DNA of 10,691 nt from an uncultured Desulfovibrio sp. (GTDB lineage Bacteria > Desulfobacterota > Desulfovibrionia > Desulfovibrionales > Desulfovibrionaceae): positions 1 through 10,691 of the forward strand of contig USCL01000116.1 in NCBI GenBank assembly GCA_900553145.1. Direction: 5' to 3'. A program made the position numbers and the translations under genes. Within the stretch, counting starts at the first letter, position 1. Every line of letters begins with the position of its first letter. This document shows positions 1 through 6,811 of the stretch, in pieces. The notes beneath the pieces were generated by a model, which made no database searches, was not told the origin of the DNA, and saw only the letters and a program-made list of their open reading frames with translations.

Positions 1-1
1 T

Positions 2-607
2 AACGTCCTTCGGGTCGTATTCAGTGCCGAATGCCTTGATCTGCTCGCCGTGGCGCAAGGGCACAACCTCGTCCAATTTGGCGAAAACGCCCGTGAAGGC
101 GTGAATTTCATCTGCAACTGCTGCGGGTGCTGCTGCGAGGCCCTGCTCGCGGTCAAACGGTTCGCCATCGCCCGGACCATCCATTCCAACTTCATTGCCC
201 GCGCCGGGGACGATTGCCGGGGCTGCGGCAAGTGCGAAAAAGTCTGTCCGGTCAACGCGATCCGCATGGAAGACGGCCCGGCGGGCAAGCGGTTCGCCTT
301 CGTCGATCCGGAACGCTGCATCGGCTGCGGCGTGTGCGTGCGTTCCTGCGCCTTTGCGCAGCTTAAGCTCGAAGCCCGGCCCGAGCGCGCCATCACGCCC
401 CTCAATACCGTCAACCGCGTGGTCGCCATGGCCGCCGAACGGGGCATGATCAAAGAACTTCTCGAAGACAACGACGCGATGGGCAACCACCGGATCATGG
501 CGGCGGTCATCGGGGCGATTATGAAGCTTCCCGGCGCGCCGAGGGCGCTCGCCGTGGCGCAGCTCAAGTCCCGCTATCTGGAGAACCTCATCGGCAACAT
601 GGAATGA
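2..607 (+). CDS. 4Fe-4S dicluster ferredoxin-like protein, 5' end cut off by the window edge
   Basis: The frame is already open at base 2 with no stop upstream of the GTG at 50, so the true start almost certainly lies outside the window; about 201 C-terminal residues are visible. A Cys-rich element of pattern CxCCxCCC (codons at 113-136) is followed by two ferredoxin-type motifs: CxxCxxCxxxCP at about 215-250 and CxxCxxCxxxC at about 317-352. The last 75 or so residues are a helical tail without cysteines. Two such motifs normally bind two [4Fe-4S] clusters and carry electrons between redox partners; the extra Cys element may hold another centre or a metal. No membrane segment or signal peptide is visible, so a cytoplasmic location is likely. 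The partner enzyme cannot be named, since any operon lies upstream. The electron-transfer role is family knowledge; the substrate is unknown. Confidence 0.85.
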   Translation, partial: NVLRVVFSAECLDLLAVAQGHNLVQFGENAREGVNFICNCCGCCCEALLAVKRFAIARTIHSNFIARAGDDCRGCGKCEKVCPVNAIRMEDGPAGKRFAFVDPERCIGCGVCVRSCAFAQLKLEARPERAITPLNTVNRVVAMAAERGMIKELLEDNDAMGNHRIMAAVIGAIMKLPGAPRALAVAQLKSRYLENLIGNME

Positions 608-765
608 CGGAAACGGGAAACCCAAAAGGCCGGCAGGGATAGCGCGTTGCAAACCGCCATCAGCTGGCCTTTCCTTTTGCCTGTCCGCCTGCGGCATGGG
701 GGAACCGCGCAATCCACCGGGTGCGGGATGGCCCCGTTTCTCCACAGGCTGCGGCCTTTCCGGCA

Positions 766-804
766 GTGCCGATACATTTTGTTACATTCCGCCGCATTCG
801 GCAC
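766..804 (+). promoter_or_regulatory. Inverted repeat upstream of the small exported protein
   Basis: GTGCCGA (766-772) and TCGGCAC (798-804) form a perfect 7-bp inverted repeat around a 25-nt AT-richer spacer that itself holds TACATT and TTACATT in tandem. It lies 67 bp before the ATG at 872, where an operator or 5' leader stem would be expected. I see no convincing -35/-10 pair nearby, so a regulatory role is an inference. Confidence 0.3.
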
Positions 805-858
805 ATTCTTGTGAAACACTTTGCGGGTAATTCTCTTTGCACAGGGCAACGAACCCTT

Positions 859-864
859 AAGGAG
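859..864 (+). promoter_or_regulatory. Shine-Dalgarno site fixing the start at ATG 872
   Basis: AAGGAG sits 7 bases before ATG 872. It decides the start of the small exported protein: the same frame is open back to a TTG at 821, but that codon has no such site, and starting there would put 17 residues ahead of an otherwise perfect signal peptide. Confidence 0.75.
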
Positions 865-871
865 AACTATC

Positions 872-1147
872 ATGTTGAAGCATACACCGTTGATCGCCGC
901 CGGAGCCCTCATTCTTGGAATGGGGCTTTCCACCGCATCCTTTGCCGAAATGCCGTCTCTGGACACCCAGTCCTACACATGGCCCGGCTCCGTCATCAAC
1001 ACCAGCAGCGACACCGACAAGATCGCGCCCGATCCGAAGACCGGCAAGCGCCCCGGCATCCTCGACTGGGAAGGTATGGGGCCGGACGTCTCCAAGCACC
1101 CCGACAAGCCCGGACATGATCCCCTGAAGTGCGGCATCTGCCGATAA
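872..1147 (+). CDS. Small exported protein of unknown function with C-terminal CxxC
   Basis: A 91-residue protein. Residues 1-25 are a classical Sec signal peptide: Lys near the N-terminus, a hydrophobic core rich in Ala, Leu and Gly, then S-F-A as the likely cleavage site before Glu26. The mature part of about 66 residues is polar and rich in Pro, Asp, Lys and Gly, with one Trp-Pro-Gly near its start, and it ends in Cys-Gly-Ile-Cys-Arg. The two cysteines could form a disulfide or bind a metal or haem edge; a single CxxC without the following His is not a c-type haem site. ATG 872 is chosen because of the close AAGGAG. It appears to be a single-gene unit, flanked by a 264-bp leader region and a GC-rich hairpin five bases after the stop. 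I do not recognise the family. Confidence 0.7.
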   Translation: MLKHTPLIAAGALILGMGLSTASFAEMPSLDTQSYTWPGSVINTSSDTDKIAPDPKTGKRPGILDWEGMGPDVSKHPDKPGHDPLKCGICR

Positions 1148-1151
1148 CCTC

Positions 1152-1180
1152 TTTCCGGCGGGAACGCCGTCCGCCGGAAA
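1152..1180 (+). terminator. GC-rich hairpin after the small exported protein, probable terminator
   Basis: TTTCCGGCGG (1152-1161) and CCGCCGGAAA (1171-1180) are a perfect 10-bp inverted repeat with a 9-nt loop, starting five bases after the stop at 1147. The 3' flank has no good U tract on the plus strand, so termination may be partial; the position argues for an end-of-gene signal. Confidence 0.5.
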
Positions 1181-1183
1181 CGT

Positions 1184-1238
1184 TCCCCCTGCGTCCCCCC
1201 GGCTGTAACGGGCCTCCTCAAGGGGGGACGCGGAGGGA
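1184..1238 (+). repeat. Long imperfect inverted repeat upstream of the two-component operon
   Basis: GCGTCCCCCC (1191-1200) and GGGGGGACGC (1222-1231) match perfectly across a 21-nt loop. The stem continues outward for seven more positions to 1184 and 1238 with one G-U pair and one mismatch. It lies about 160 bp before the response-regulator start, so it could act as a leader stem, a second terminator for the upstream gene, or a dispersed repeat. Its core TCCCCCC/GGGGGGA pair recurs at 5593-5620. Confidence 0.5.
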
Positions 1239-1399
1239 CCCACAAGGCGGGCTGGAACGTACGGCTTCCACGGGGCCGCCCGGAGAGAATCTTCCCTTTT
1301 CCCGACAAATGGAGCATGCTTGGATGCCCCGGACGGGGCCATCCGGCGACACGGCCACCGCCGGCGGACCGGAAGGCCCGGCGGGATGGGAGATGAACC

Positions 1400-2110
1400 G
1401 TGCCAGAACAAACACGCCTTCTCGTCGTCGATGACGACGCCGACATCCGCGAACTGCTCTCCGCCTACCTTGCCCGTTACGACATGGCCGTCGAAACAGC
1501 GGCGGACGGGGCGGGGCTTTTCGAGAAACTCGATCATGCCCACTTCGATCTCATCATCCTCGACATCATGCTCCCCGGCGAAGACGGCCTCAGCTTGTGC
1601 CGCCGCCTTCGGGGAGCTTCGCCGATCCCGGTCATCTTCCTGACCGCGCTGGACAGCTCCACGGATCGGGTGGTCGGGCTCGAGCTCGGCGCGGACGACT
1701 ACGTGGTCAAGCCGTTCGATCCCCGCGAACTGCTCGCCCGCATCCGCACGGTGCTGCGCCGCGCCTCCGATAAGGGACAGCCCGCGGCGCAGTCCGACAT
1801 GCGCCGTTTCGCCGGATGGACCCTCAACGTCCGTTCCCGCGAGCTCTCGCAGGGGGACGAGCGGATTGCCCTCAGCGACGCGATGTACCGGCTGCTGCTC
1901 GTGTTCCTCGACGAGCCGTTCGCCGTATTGAGCCGCGAGTACCTGCTGCGGCAGACGCAGGGACGCGACGCCGACGTCTTCGATCGCAGCGTCGACATTC
2001 AGGTCAGCCGCCTGCGCGGGCTGCTCAAGGACACGGGCGCGTCCAGAATCATCAAGACCGTGCGCGGCGGGGGATACATGCTTTCCGTCGATGTGGAGCA
2101 TGACGCGTGA
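1400..2110 (+). CDS. OmpR-family response regulator
   Basis: 236 residues, the usual length for the family. The receiver domain spans about 5-120: acidic pocket Asp11-Asp12-Asp13, phospho-acceptor Asp55 in the LDIMLPGEDG stretch, Thr82, and Lys104-Pro105. The C-terminal winged-helix DNA-binding domain spans about 135-232, with the DRSVDIQVSRLRGLL recognition region and the TVRGGGYML wing typical of OmpR. Phosphorylation by the adjacent kinase is expected to control DNA binding in the cytoplasm. The start is GTG 1400, preceded by GGGAG at 1388-1392; an ATG at 1393 is out of frame. The stop overlaps the kinase start by four bases, indicating translational coupling. The receiver most resembles OmpR itself among regulators I know, but the target genes are not visible, so no symbol is assigned. 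Confidence 0.97.
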   Translation: MPEQTRLLVVDDDADIRELLSAYLARYDMAVETAADGAGLFEKLDHAHFDLIILDIMLPGEDGLSLCRRLRGASPIPVIFLTALDSSTDRVVGLELGADDYVVKPFDPRELLARIRTVLRRASDKGQPAAQSDMRRFAGWTLNVRSRELSQGDERIALSDAMYRLLLVFLDEPFAVLSREYLLRQTQGRDADVFDRSVDIQVSRLRGLLKDTGASRIIKTVRGGGYMLSVDVEHDA

Positions 2111-3534
2111 ACTTTGACCGCCTGCTTCCGAAAACTTTCTTCGGACGCTTTTTCCTGACCAACGTGATCAGCCTCGCCTTGTTCTGGCTGCTCATCCAGC
2201 CCGTGACCAACTACTGGCGCAATCAGGCCCTGCTCTGCATGGTGGCCTCGAATGAAAGCCGCCTCTTCCTTACCCATATCCGCCTGCTGGACAAGCTGCC
2301 CGCGATTGCCGAGCGCAACGGGCTGTTCAATCCCAACGACGACGTGTTCTCGATCCGGGTTTCGCACTTGCCTCCAGATATGCCGCAAGACGGATCAGGC
2401 TATTCTCTGGGCCTGCGGGAACGCCTCGAACGAGCGCTCCGGCAGGAAAACATCCGGCATACGGACCTCCTGACCCGAATCGTAGTATCGCATGCGCCGA
2501 TTACGGGCATGAAGGATCAGGAAAAAGACAACGCTCTCGAACTGCTTTTGACGCATCACTACATGCAGGCCGAGATCGCCCTGCGCAGGCCCGACGGGAT
2601 ATGGATTTACGCCAAGCATCAGATAGACATCATGCCGCAAATCCGGCTGTGGCTGAACACGGCGGCGCTGGCGCTGGAATTCCTGTTGGTCATGGGCGGG
2701 GTGGCCTTGTCGCTCAACTGGCTGCTGCGGCCCTTGCGCAAGCTGGTCGCGGCAACGGATCGCTTCGGGAAGACGCAAAAGATCACTCCGCTGCGGACGG
2801 ATGCCGGCCCTGTGGAAGTACGCGAGGCCGCATCGGCGTTCAACCGGATGTTTTCAAGCATCCAACGGTCCTTTGAGGAGCGGGAGCGTTTCCTGACGTC
2901 GTTTTCGCACGATCTCCGCACCCCGTTGACCCGGCTGCGGCTACGGCTTGAGCAGGTGGCGCAGGGGGATCTGCGTGAAAAGCTGTGCGCCGATGTGGAC
3001 GATTTGACGGATACGCTCAACCGCACGATTACCTTTTTGCGGAGCGCGCGGGACAAAGAAGAGATCCGGCGGCCCATTGCGGTGATGCCGCTGCTGGAGG
3101 CGTTGGCGGAGGACAGGCAAAGCATCGGGGAGCAGGTGACGCTGACCGGAAGCACGGATGCCGTGCTTTTGAGCTGGAAGCGCCTGCGAAGCGCCTTTGA
3201 AAACGTCGTGGACAACGCGCTGCGTTATGGGGACTGCGCCGACATTGAAGTCCATCACGAAAAGGACCCTCAAGGCCGGGAGTGGCTGTACATCGACTTC
3301 CGGGACAACGGGCCGGGCATCCCGGAAGAAAAGCTCGAGTTCGTGCTGGAGCCGTACGTGCGTCTGGAGACGTCGCGCAACCGGAAAACAGGCGGGCATG
3401 GGCTTGGGTTGTCCATCGTGCGCAATATGGTAGAGGCGAGCGGGGGCCGGGTGATCCTTATGAACCGCCCGGAAGGCGGGCTGCTGGTCAGGATGCTGTT
3501 CCCGCTCCAGCCCCGCCGGGCCGGCCTCTCATGA
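2107..3534 (+). CDS. EnvZ-like membrane sensor histidine kinase
   Basis: 475 residues. In order: a membrane helix at about 14-33, a periplasmic sensor of roughly 145 residues (35-180) with no recognisable fold, a second helix at about 184-207, a HAMP linker to about 260, and a HisKA dimerisation domain with His268 in the FSHDLRTPLTRLRL motif, close to the EnvZ H-box. The catalytic ATPase domain has an N box around Asn366-Asn370, a G1 box at DNGPG (400-404) and a G2 box at GGHGLG (429-434). All catalytic landmarks are intact. The GTG start sits inside the end of the regulator gene as GTGA, with GGAG at 2095-2098. It should autophosphorylate at His268 and pass phosphate to Asp55 of the regulator. 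The stimulus is unknown. Confidence 0.97.
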   Translation: MNFDRLLPKTFFGRFFLTNVISLALFWLLIQPVTNYWRNQALLCMVASNESRLFLTHIRLLDKLPAIAERNGLFNPNDDVFSIRVSHLPPDMPQDGSGYSLGLRERLERALRQENIRHTDLLTRIVVSHAPITGMKDQEKDNALELLLTHHYMQAEIALRRPDGIWIYAKHQIDIMPQIRLWLNTAALALEFLLVMGGVALSLNWLLRPLRKLVAATDRFGKTQKITPLRTDAGPVEVREAASAFNRMFSSIQRSFEERERFLTSFSHDLRTPLTRLRLRLEQVAQGDLREKLCADVDDLTDTLNRTITFLRSARDKEEIRRPIAVMPLLEALAEDRQSIGEQVTLTGSTDAVLLSWKRLRSAFENVVDNALRYGDCADIEVHHEKDPQGREWLYIDFRDNGPGIPEEKLEFVLEPYVRLETSRNRKTGGHGLGLSIVRNMVEASGGRVILMNRPEGGLLVRMLFPLQPRRAGLS

Positions 3535-3938
3535 GGCAATCCGCTGGGAAAAGGGCATCGGCCCATGCCCGCCCTGCTTTCCAGCCCCTTTTTCCCCGTA
3601 TAAAAAAGGCTGTGCTCGAAAATGCGGCTGGTGCGGCAGAGGCTGGAATCCCGCCACCGCGAATGTCTCGGCAATGCCCGCTGCCTCGAAGGCGGACGCA
3701 CCTGAACTGCGCAAGAACCTTTTGATGCCGTACGGGCGTTGATCAACCGTAACCTTGAGCCCTGCCACAGAAAACACGGCCCGCCAAAGAATTGACGGGC
3801 TTTTTTCTTTTTTGGGCGCAAAAAATGGCAGGCAGCGAAAAGAGCGGTTCTATTCGCTAAAAGCTTCTAGACCTTTCCGGCAATCGGGCCTACTCTAAAA
3901 AGAAATCCATCCTATTTAAACGTCAACCGCCTTTCCTC
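3535..3938. other. Intergenic region between the kinase and the GGDEF gene
   Basis: 404 bp without a supported gene. It begins with a small hairpin, GGGCAT (3553-3558) and ATGCCC (3565-3570), 19 bp after the kinase stop. A weaker stem, CAGCC 3582-3586 with GGCTG 3608-3612, follows. The strong terminator at 3779-3813 comes next, and 3814-3938 is AT-richer sequence that should hold the promoter of the GGDEF gene, although I cannot assign clear -35 and -10 boxes. The 245-bp stretch between the kinase stop and the terminator has open frames on both strands, but none has a ribosome-binding site or protein-like composition. Confidence 0.6.
3779..3813 (+). terminator. Rho-independent terminator
   Basis: GCCCGCCAA (3779-3787) pairs with TTGACGGGC (3792-3800) with one C-A mismatch and an AGAA loop, followed directly by TTTTTTCTTTTTT (3801-3813). 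This is a textbook intrinsic terminator in the plus direction. It most likely ends the two-component operon after a long 3' untranslated stretch and insulates the GGDEF gene. Confidence 0.88.
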
Positions 3939-5493
3939 ATGCCAGACACCACCGCTTACAACTTCAGCAGGACAGGAACCATCTCCTCTTTGTTTTTTAA
4001 AAACTTATGGGTGCTCTTTTCCATTATCTTCGCCGTCAGCCTGATCGACCCTGTTCACGACGTATTTGTTCATAAAGAACACGGCGGAGGAATCCACGCG
4101 TTTCCTCGCCGAGGATCTGTCCTCCCAGTTGAACACCACCTATTCGTTGCTTGAAGGCATGAGCGAACAGCCGTTGATCAAGGATACGTCCATCCCCGTG
4201 CAGGAACGCGCCGCATCCATGAAAACGTATGCGGAGGCTTTCGCCTTCTGGATGATCGGCGTGGTCGATCCCGACGGAACCATTTCGAGCACCTTGCGGC
4301 CCAAAACCAGCAAGGTGCACCGCGACTACATCCCCCGCATCATGGCTTCGGGAAAGCGGGAAATCAGCGAGCCCTTCCCCGCCGGGGCCACCGGGGATAT
4401 GAACTACAGCCAGTTCGTGCCCGTCAAAAAAGACGGCAAGGTCGTCAGCATCTGCTTTGTCTCCACGCCCCTCTCCAGCTTCAGCCAACGCATTACTCGC
4501 CGCGACCACACCGGAAACGGCTATTACCTTCTGCTGAACAGATCCGGCACTGTCATCGCGCATCCCAATCTGAAAATGCATCTTATGCCCATGAAGGAGC
4601 TTGTGGCGAAAGAGATGTTCCTCTACGGAAGCGATCGTGAAACATTTCTCGGCGACATCACAAACGGCCGGTCGGGGACCTTCATCAGCTTCTTTCACAA
4701 TACGTTGTATTTCACGGCCTTCAGAAGCCTGCCCGAATCCGGCTGGACGCTCATCCACCGTGTCAAAATACTGCCGACGGTCAAGTACATGCTGCTGGCC
4801 TTCTTCCTGCAGACGCTGCTGTACACCTTGCTGTTCGCGGCGCTCTACCGCTACGGGCGCACCGCCATTTCGCAGGAGCTCAGGCCGGTGGACAACATCC
4901 TGCGGCAAGTCGAAGATCTGAACAGAAGCGTCAATGCCGTCGACGAAATTACGGAAGAGGATGTTTTCAAAATCATCAGCCTCAGCCGCAAAGGCCTGTA
5001 CGACGCCCTCACGGGGCTGCCCACGCGCAACCTCTTCCACCAGAAGATCAACGATGCCATTGGAAAAATGCCGGGCAGGCTCTTCGGGGTTTTCGTCCTC
5101 GATATGGACAACCTTAAAAACATCAACGACAACCTCGGGCACAAGGCGGGCGACAGGGCCATTCAGTGCTTCGCCTCGTCCCTCAAGGAATTCACGGAAC
5201 GCCACTTCGGGCTGGCCTGCCGTTACGGGGGCGACGAGTTCGTCCTGTTCATCCCGCTGGATACCCCTTCCGAAGCTTCCGTTCTGGCTCAGGAACTCCT
5301 CGAAACCCAGCGTGGAGGCATTGCCGGGCACGATGTGGACTATCCCTACGGCACGAGTATCGGGATCAGTTTCTATCCGCTTTCCGGCACGCTCGAAGAC
5401 GCCCTCCACATGGCGGACACGGCTTTGTACGCTTCCAAACGGAGCGGCAAGGGAACGTTCACCTGCCTCCCCTCCTCTGTGGAATGGCGCTAG
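3939..5493 (+). CDS. Membrane dCache-GGDEF diguanylate cyclase, apparent frameshift near 4047
   Basis: The main frame (4066-5493) holds a periplasmic dCache-like sensor, a membrane helix (about 4780-4851) and a GGDEF domain: DALTGLPTR start, LDMDNLKNINDNLGHKAGD metal and GTP region, GGDEF at 5227-5241, then TSIGISFYP. This predicts synthesis of c-di-GMP from two GTP. The inhibitory RxxD site reads RHFG, so product inhibition may be lost. The first membrane helix lies in another frame that starts at ATG 3939 (LFFKNLWVLFSIIFAVSLI). Dropping one base near G4047 joins the two as VSLITLFTTYLFIKNTAEES, giving 517 residues of normal architecture. As written, the only in-frame start candidates are a TTG at 4066 or an ATG at 4159, which lack good ribosome-binding sites and would remove the first membrane anchor. 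It could be a pseudogene, a sequencing error, or a translated frameshift. No Shine-Dalgarno site is evident at 3939. Confidence 0.88.
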
Positions 5494-6097
5494 GCCCGGA
5501 TCCCGCCGGTATCGGCGCACCCCGTCCCAAAAGGCATCCCGCGCCGCTTTCTGAAAACGATCCGGCAATCGCAACATGTTCCAAAGGGCTCCTCCCCCCA
5601 GTGGCCTGCCGCAGGGGGGACCCCGCCTAGCGAACGCAAATAGCGTTTTCATGTATTGTGGCCTGCCGCCGCAGGGAAGGGATCACACTCTAAGGGACGT
5701 TTTTGTGCGTTTCCCGGCTGTGGCCAGCCACCGCGGGGAGGCCGCTCCTTTCATTTTCAGCAGCGCACAAAGCCGTATCCACCGTGAATAAGGCTTTTCT
5801 CCGCAGCCTGCCGCCGCAGGAGGCCCCTTGCCCGGATTGAAATCGGAGTGTTCCGTATGTTTTCAGGTACGGGAAAAGCCCCCGCGCGGACTGGAAAGAA
5901 ACCGCGCCGGGCTAACGCGTCAGGCTTGGGGCGGGAAGCGCTTTTATGCCGGTGAAGGGGTATCCCGCCTTCAACGGCACCGGGGAGAACGGGGGCCCGA
6001 TCAGAAAACCCCGCGGCCGCATGTTACGGATGGGAGGCAACGCCTCAGCCCGCCGCCTGCCGGGTGAAAGCGCCGTCTCTTCCCGCTCCGTGAAAAA
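5494..6097. other. 604-bp gene-free region with repeats between convergent genes
   Basis: The GGDEF gene (plus) and the XRE gene (minus) converge on this region. It holds the four-copy GC-rich palindromic repeat (5601-5825), the TCCCCCC/GGGGGGA stem at 5593-5620, a weak hairpin AAAGCC (5769-5774) with GGCTTT (5792-5797) followed by TC, and a tight GAGGC-AAC-GCCTC hairpin at 6034-6046 near the end of the XRE gene. No clean U-tract terminator is seen for either gene. Small open frames exist but have shadow-like composition and no ribosome-binding sites. Confidence 0.6.
5601..5825. repeat. Four degenerate copies of a REP-like GC-rich palindrome
   Basis: Copies begin near 5601, 5658, 5720 and 5802. 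The fullest form is GTGGCCTGCCGCCGCAGG (5658-5675); the 5802 copy shares the 15-base core GCCTGCCGCCGCAGG, the 5601 copy lacks three central bases, and the 5720 copy is the most diverged (GTGGCCAGCCACCGCGGGG). The core folds as CCTGC-CGCC-GCAGG. Three copies are followed by GG- or GA-rich sequence, and the last three are preceded within about 20 bases by a short T run. Spacing is uneven (57, 62 and 82 bases), unlike a CRISPR array. A REP or BIME-like cluster, or decayed terminator duplications, would both fit. Confidence 0.5.
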
Positions 6098-6493
6098 TCA
6101 GAGGCGGAGACGGGCCAGTTCCTCGCGCAGCCGCCCGTTTTCCTGCAACAGCCTGCGGTTTTCGGCATAGAGCTGACGGTTTTCTTTGGAAAGCTCCCGG
6201 CGCTCGGCGCGTTCCTCATCCAATTCTTTGAGCACCAGAGGGCACTGGCGGCAGCCACATCCTGAAGAGGGATATTCCTTTGATTGTTCGCGCATCACGC
6301 CGCGCCCGAACAGCAGCCATTCGGGAGAGACGTCAAAAACGGTACACAGGTTAACAATAAACGCCAAATCTGGCATATTCGCGCCCCGTTCGTACCTTCC
6401 AAGCGTGGTGAGCGGCGTTCGCAGGCGTGTGGCAAATTCGCTCTGTGTCATGGCGCCCCGTACGGCCTTCAGCCGTTCCTGCAGTGATTCCAT
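6098..6493 (-). CDS. XRE-family HTH regulator with C-terminal leucine-zipper-like coil
   Basis: 131 residues read from ATG at 6493-6491. Residues 1-65 are a Cro/C1-type helix-turn-helix: MTQSEFATRL as helix 2, TTLGRYERG as the recognition helix, and NLCTVFDVSPEWLLFG as the closing segment. Residues 79-84 carry Cys-Gly-Cys-Arg-Gln-Cys, a possible metal or redox site. Residues 85-131 are a continuous charged coil with an E-N-x-x-L heptad repeated three times and then ELxxL, strongly suggesting a parallel dimeric zipper. It should bind DNA as a dimer and is probably a repressor. It is divergent from the EAL gene across a 417-bp region with palindromes, so control of that region is plausible but inferred. 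The Shine-Dalgarno site is weak. Confidence 0.93.
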   Translation of the reverse strand: MESLQERLKAVRGAMTQSEFATRLRTPLTTLGRYERGANMPDLAFIVNLCTVFDVSPEWLLFGRGVMREQSKEYPSSGCGCRQCPLVLKELDEERAERRELSKENRQLYAENRRLLQENGRLREELARLRL

Positions 6494-6594
6494 AGGCAGC
6501 GTGCATCCAAAGCCCGCAACCCCTCTTCCTTACTTCCGGCAGGGCGCACCATCGGATCGTCGTTGCCGAATCCGACCGGAAATTCCATTTTCGG

Positions 6595-6622
6595 TTGACA
6601 ATAATTCAAAAATGGTTAATAA
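6595..6622 (+). promoter_or_regulatory. Possible sigma-70 type promoter
   Basis: TTGACA at 6595-6600 is a perfect -35 hexamer. With a 16-base spacer the -10 region is TAATAA (6617-6622), a moderate match. Transcription would run rightward from about 6630, either into the hairpin at 6705 or on to the EAL gene. Confidence 0.35.
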
Positions 6623-6651
6623 AGGGCGTGGGCGGTTGAGAAATGATGTGA

Positions 6652-6748
6652 CAACAGTACTCTACCGAACCCCTACCAAATGATCAACGTACCCCCAAAG
6701 GAGTAAGGCCGAATCGGGCATGGCCTTTTCGCCGTATCAACAGTACTC
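6652..6748. repeat. 11-bp direct repeat pair
   Basis: CAACAGTACTC occurs at 6652-6662 and again at 6738-6748, 86 bp apart and in the same orientation. Each contains the palindrome AGTACT. The copies flank a terminator-like hairpin, so they could be paired operator sites or the ends of a small duplicated element. Confidence 0.45.
6705..6730 (+). terminator. Terminator-like hairpin in the divergent region
   Basis: AAGGCC (6705-6710) pairs with GGCCTT (6722-6727) across an 11-nt loop and runs into TTC, giving a TTTTC tract with the stem end. It is short and only moderately convincing. It lies about 75 bp downstream of the start predicted from the TTGACA box. Confidence 0.35.
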
Positions 6749-6811
6749 CGTCGGCGTCTGCTGCATCCTTGCCGGGCAGGCGTGACGCTTCGTGCCCCAA
6801 GGGGTACGGCA

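Noticed and set aside
857..2101. A 414-codon open frame on the minus strand
   Set aside because: It runs antisense across the small exported protein, an intergenic hairpin and the response regulator, and shows no motif.
3529..3777. An 82-codon minus-strand frame after the kinase gene
   Set aside because: It has no ribosome-binding site or family motif, overlaps the kinase end, and would read away from the plus-strand terminator.
3620..3780. tRNA gene or transposase remnant
   Set aside because: No cloverleaf arms or T-loop consensus can be found, and the translated fragments do not match a transposase motif I can recognise.
4066..4068. TTG as the genuine start of the GGDEF protein
   Set aside because: No ribosome-binding site precedes it, and it would remove the hydrophobic segment encoded just upstream that completes the expected two-helix architecture.
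5632..5650. AACGC-AAATA-GCGTT followed by TTC as a terminator
   Set aside because: Only a 5-bp stem and a very short T run, about 140 bp after the GGDEF stop; too weak to call.
4036..5652. A 538-codon open frame on the minus strand
   Set aside because: It is antisense to the dCache-GGDEF gene, whose plus-strand translation has clear family motifs; the minus translation has shadow-type composition and no recognisable domain.
5601..5825. CRISPR array
   Set aside because: Repeats are degenerate, short, unevenly spaced and few, and no cas gene is present.
6720..6785. A 21-codon mini-ORF after AAAGGAG in the divergent region
   Set aside because: The Shine-Dalgarno-like site is about 16 bases from the ATG, the ATG lies in the loop and arm of a hairpin, and the peptide has no recognisable feature.
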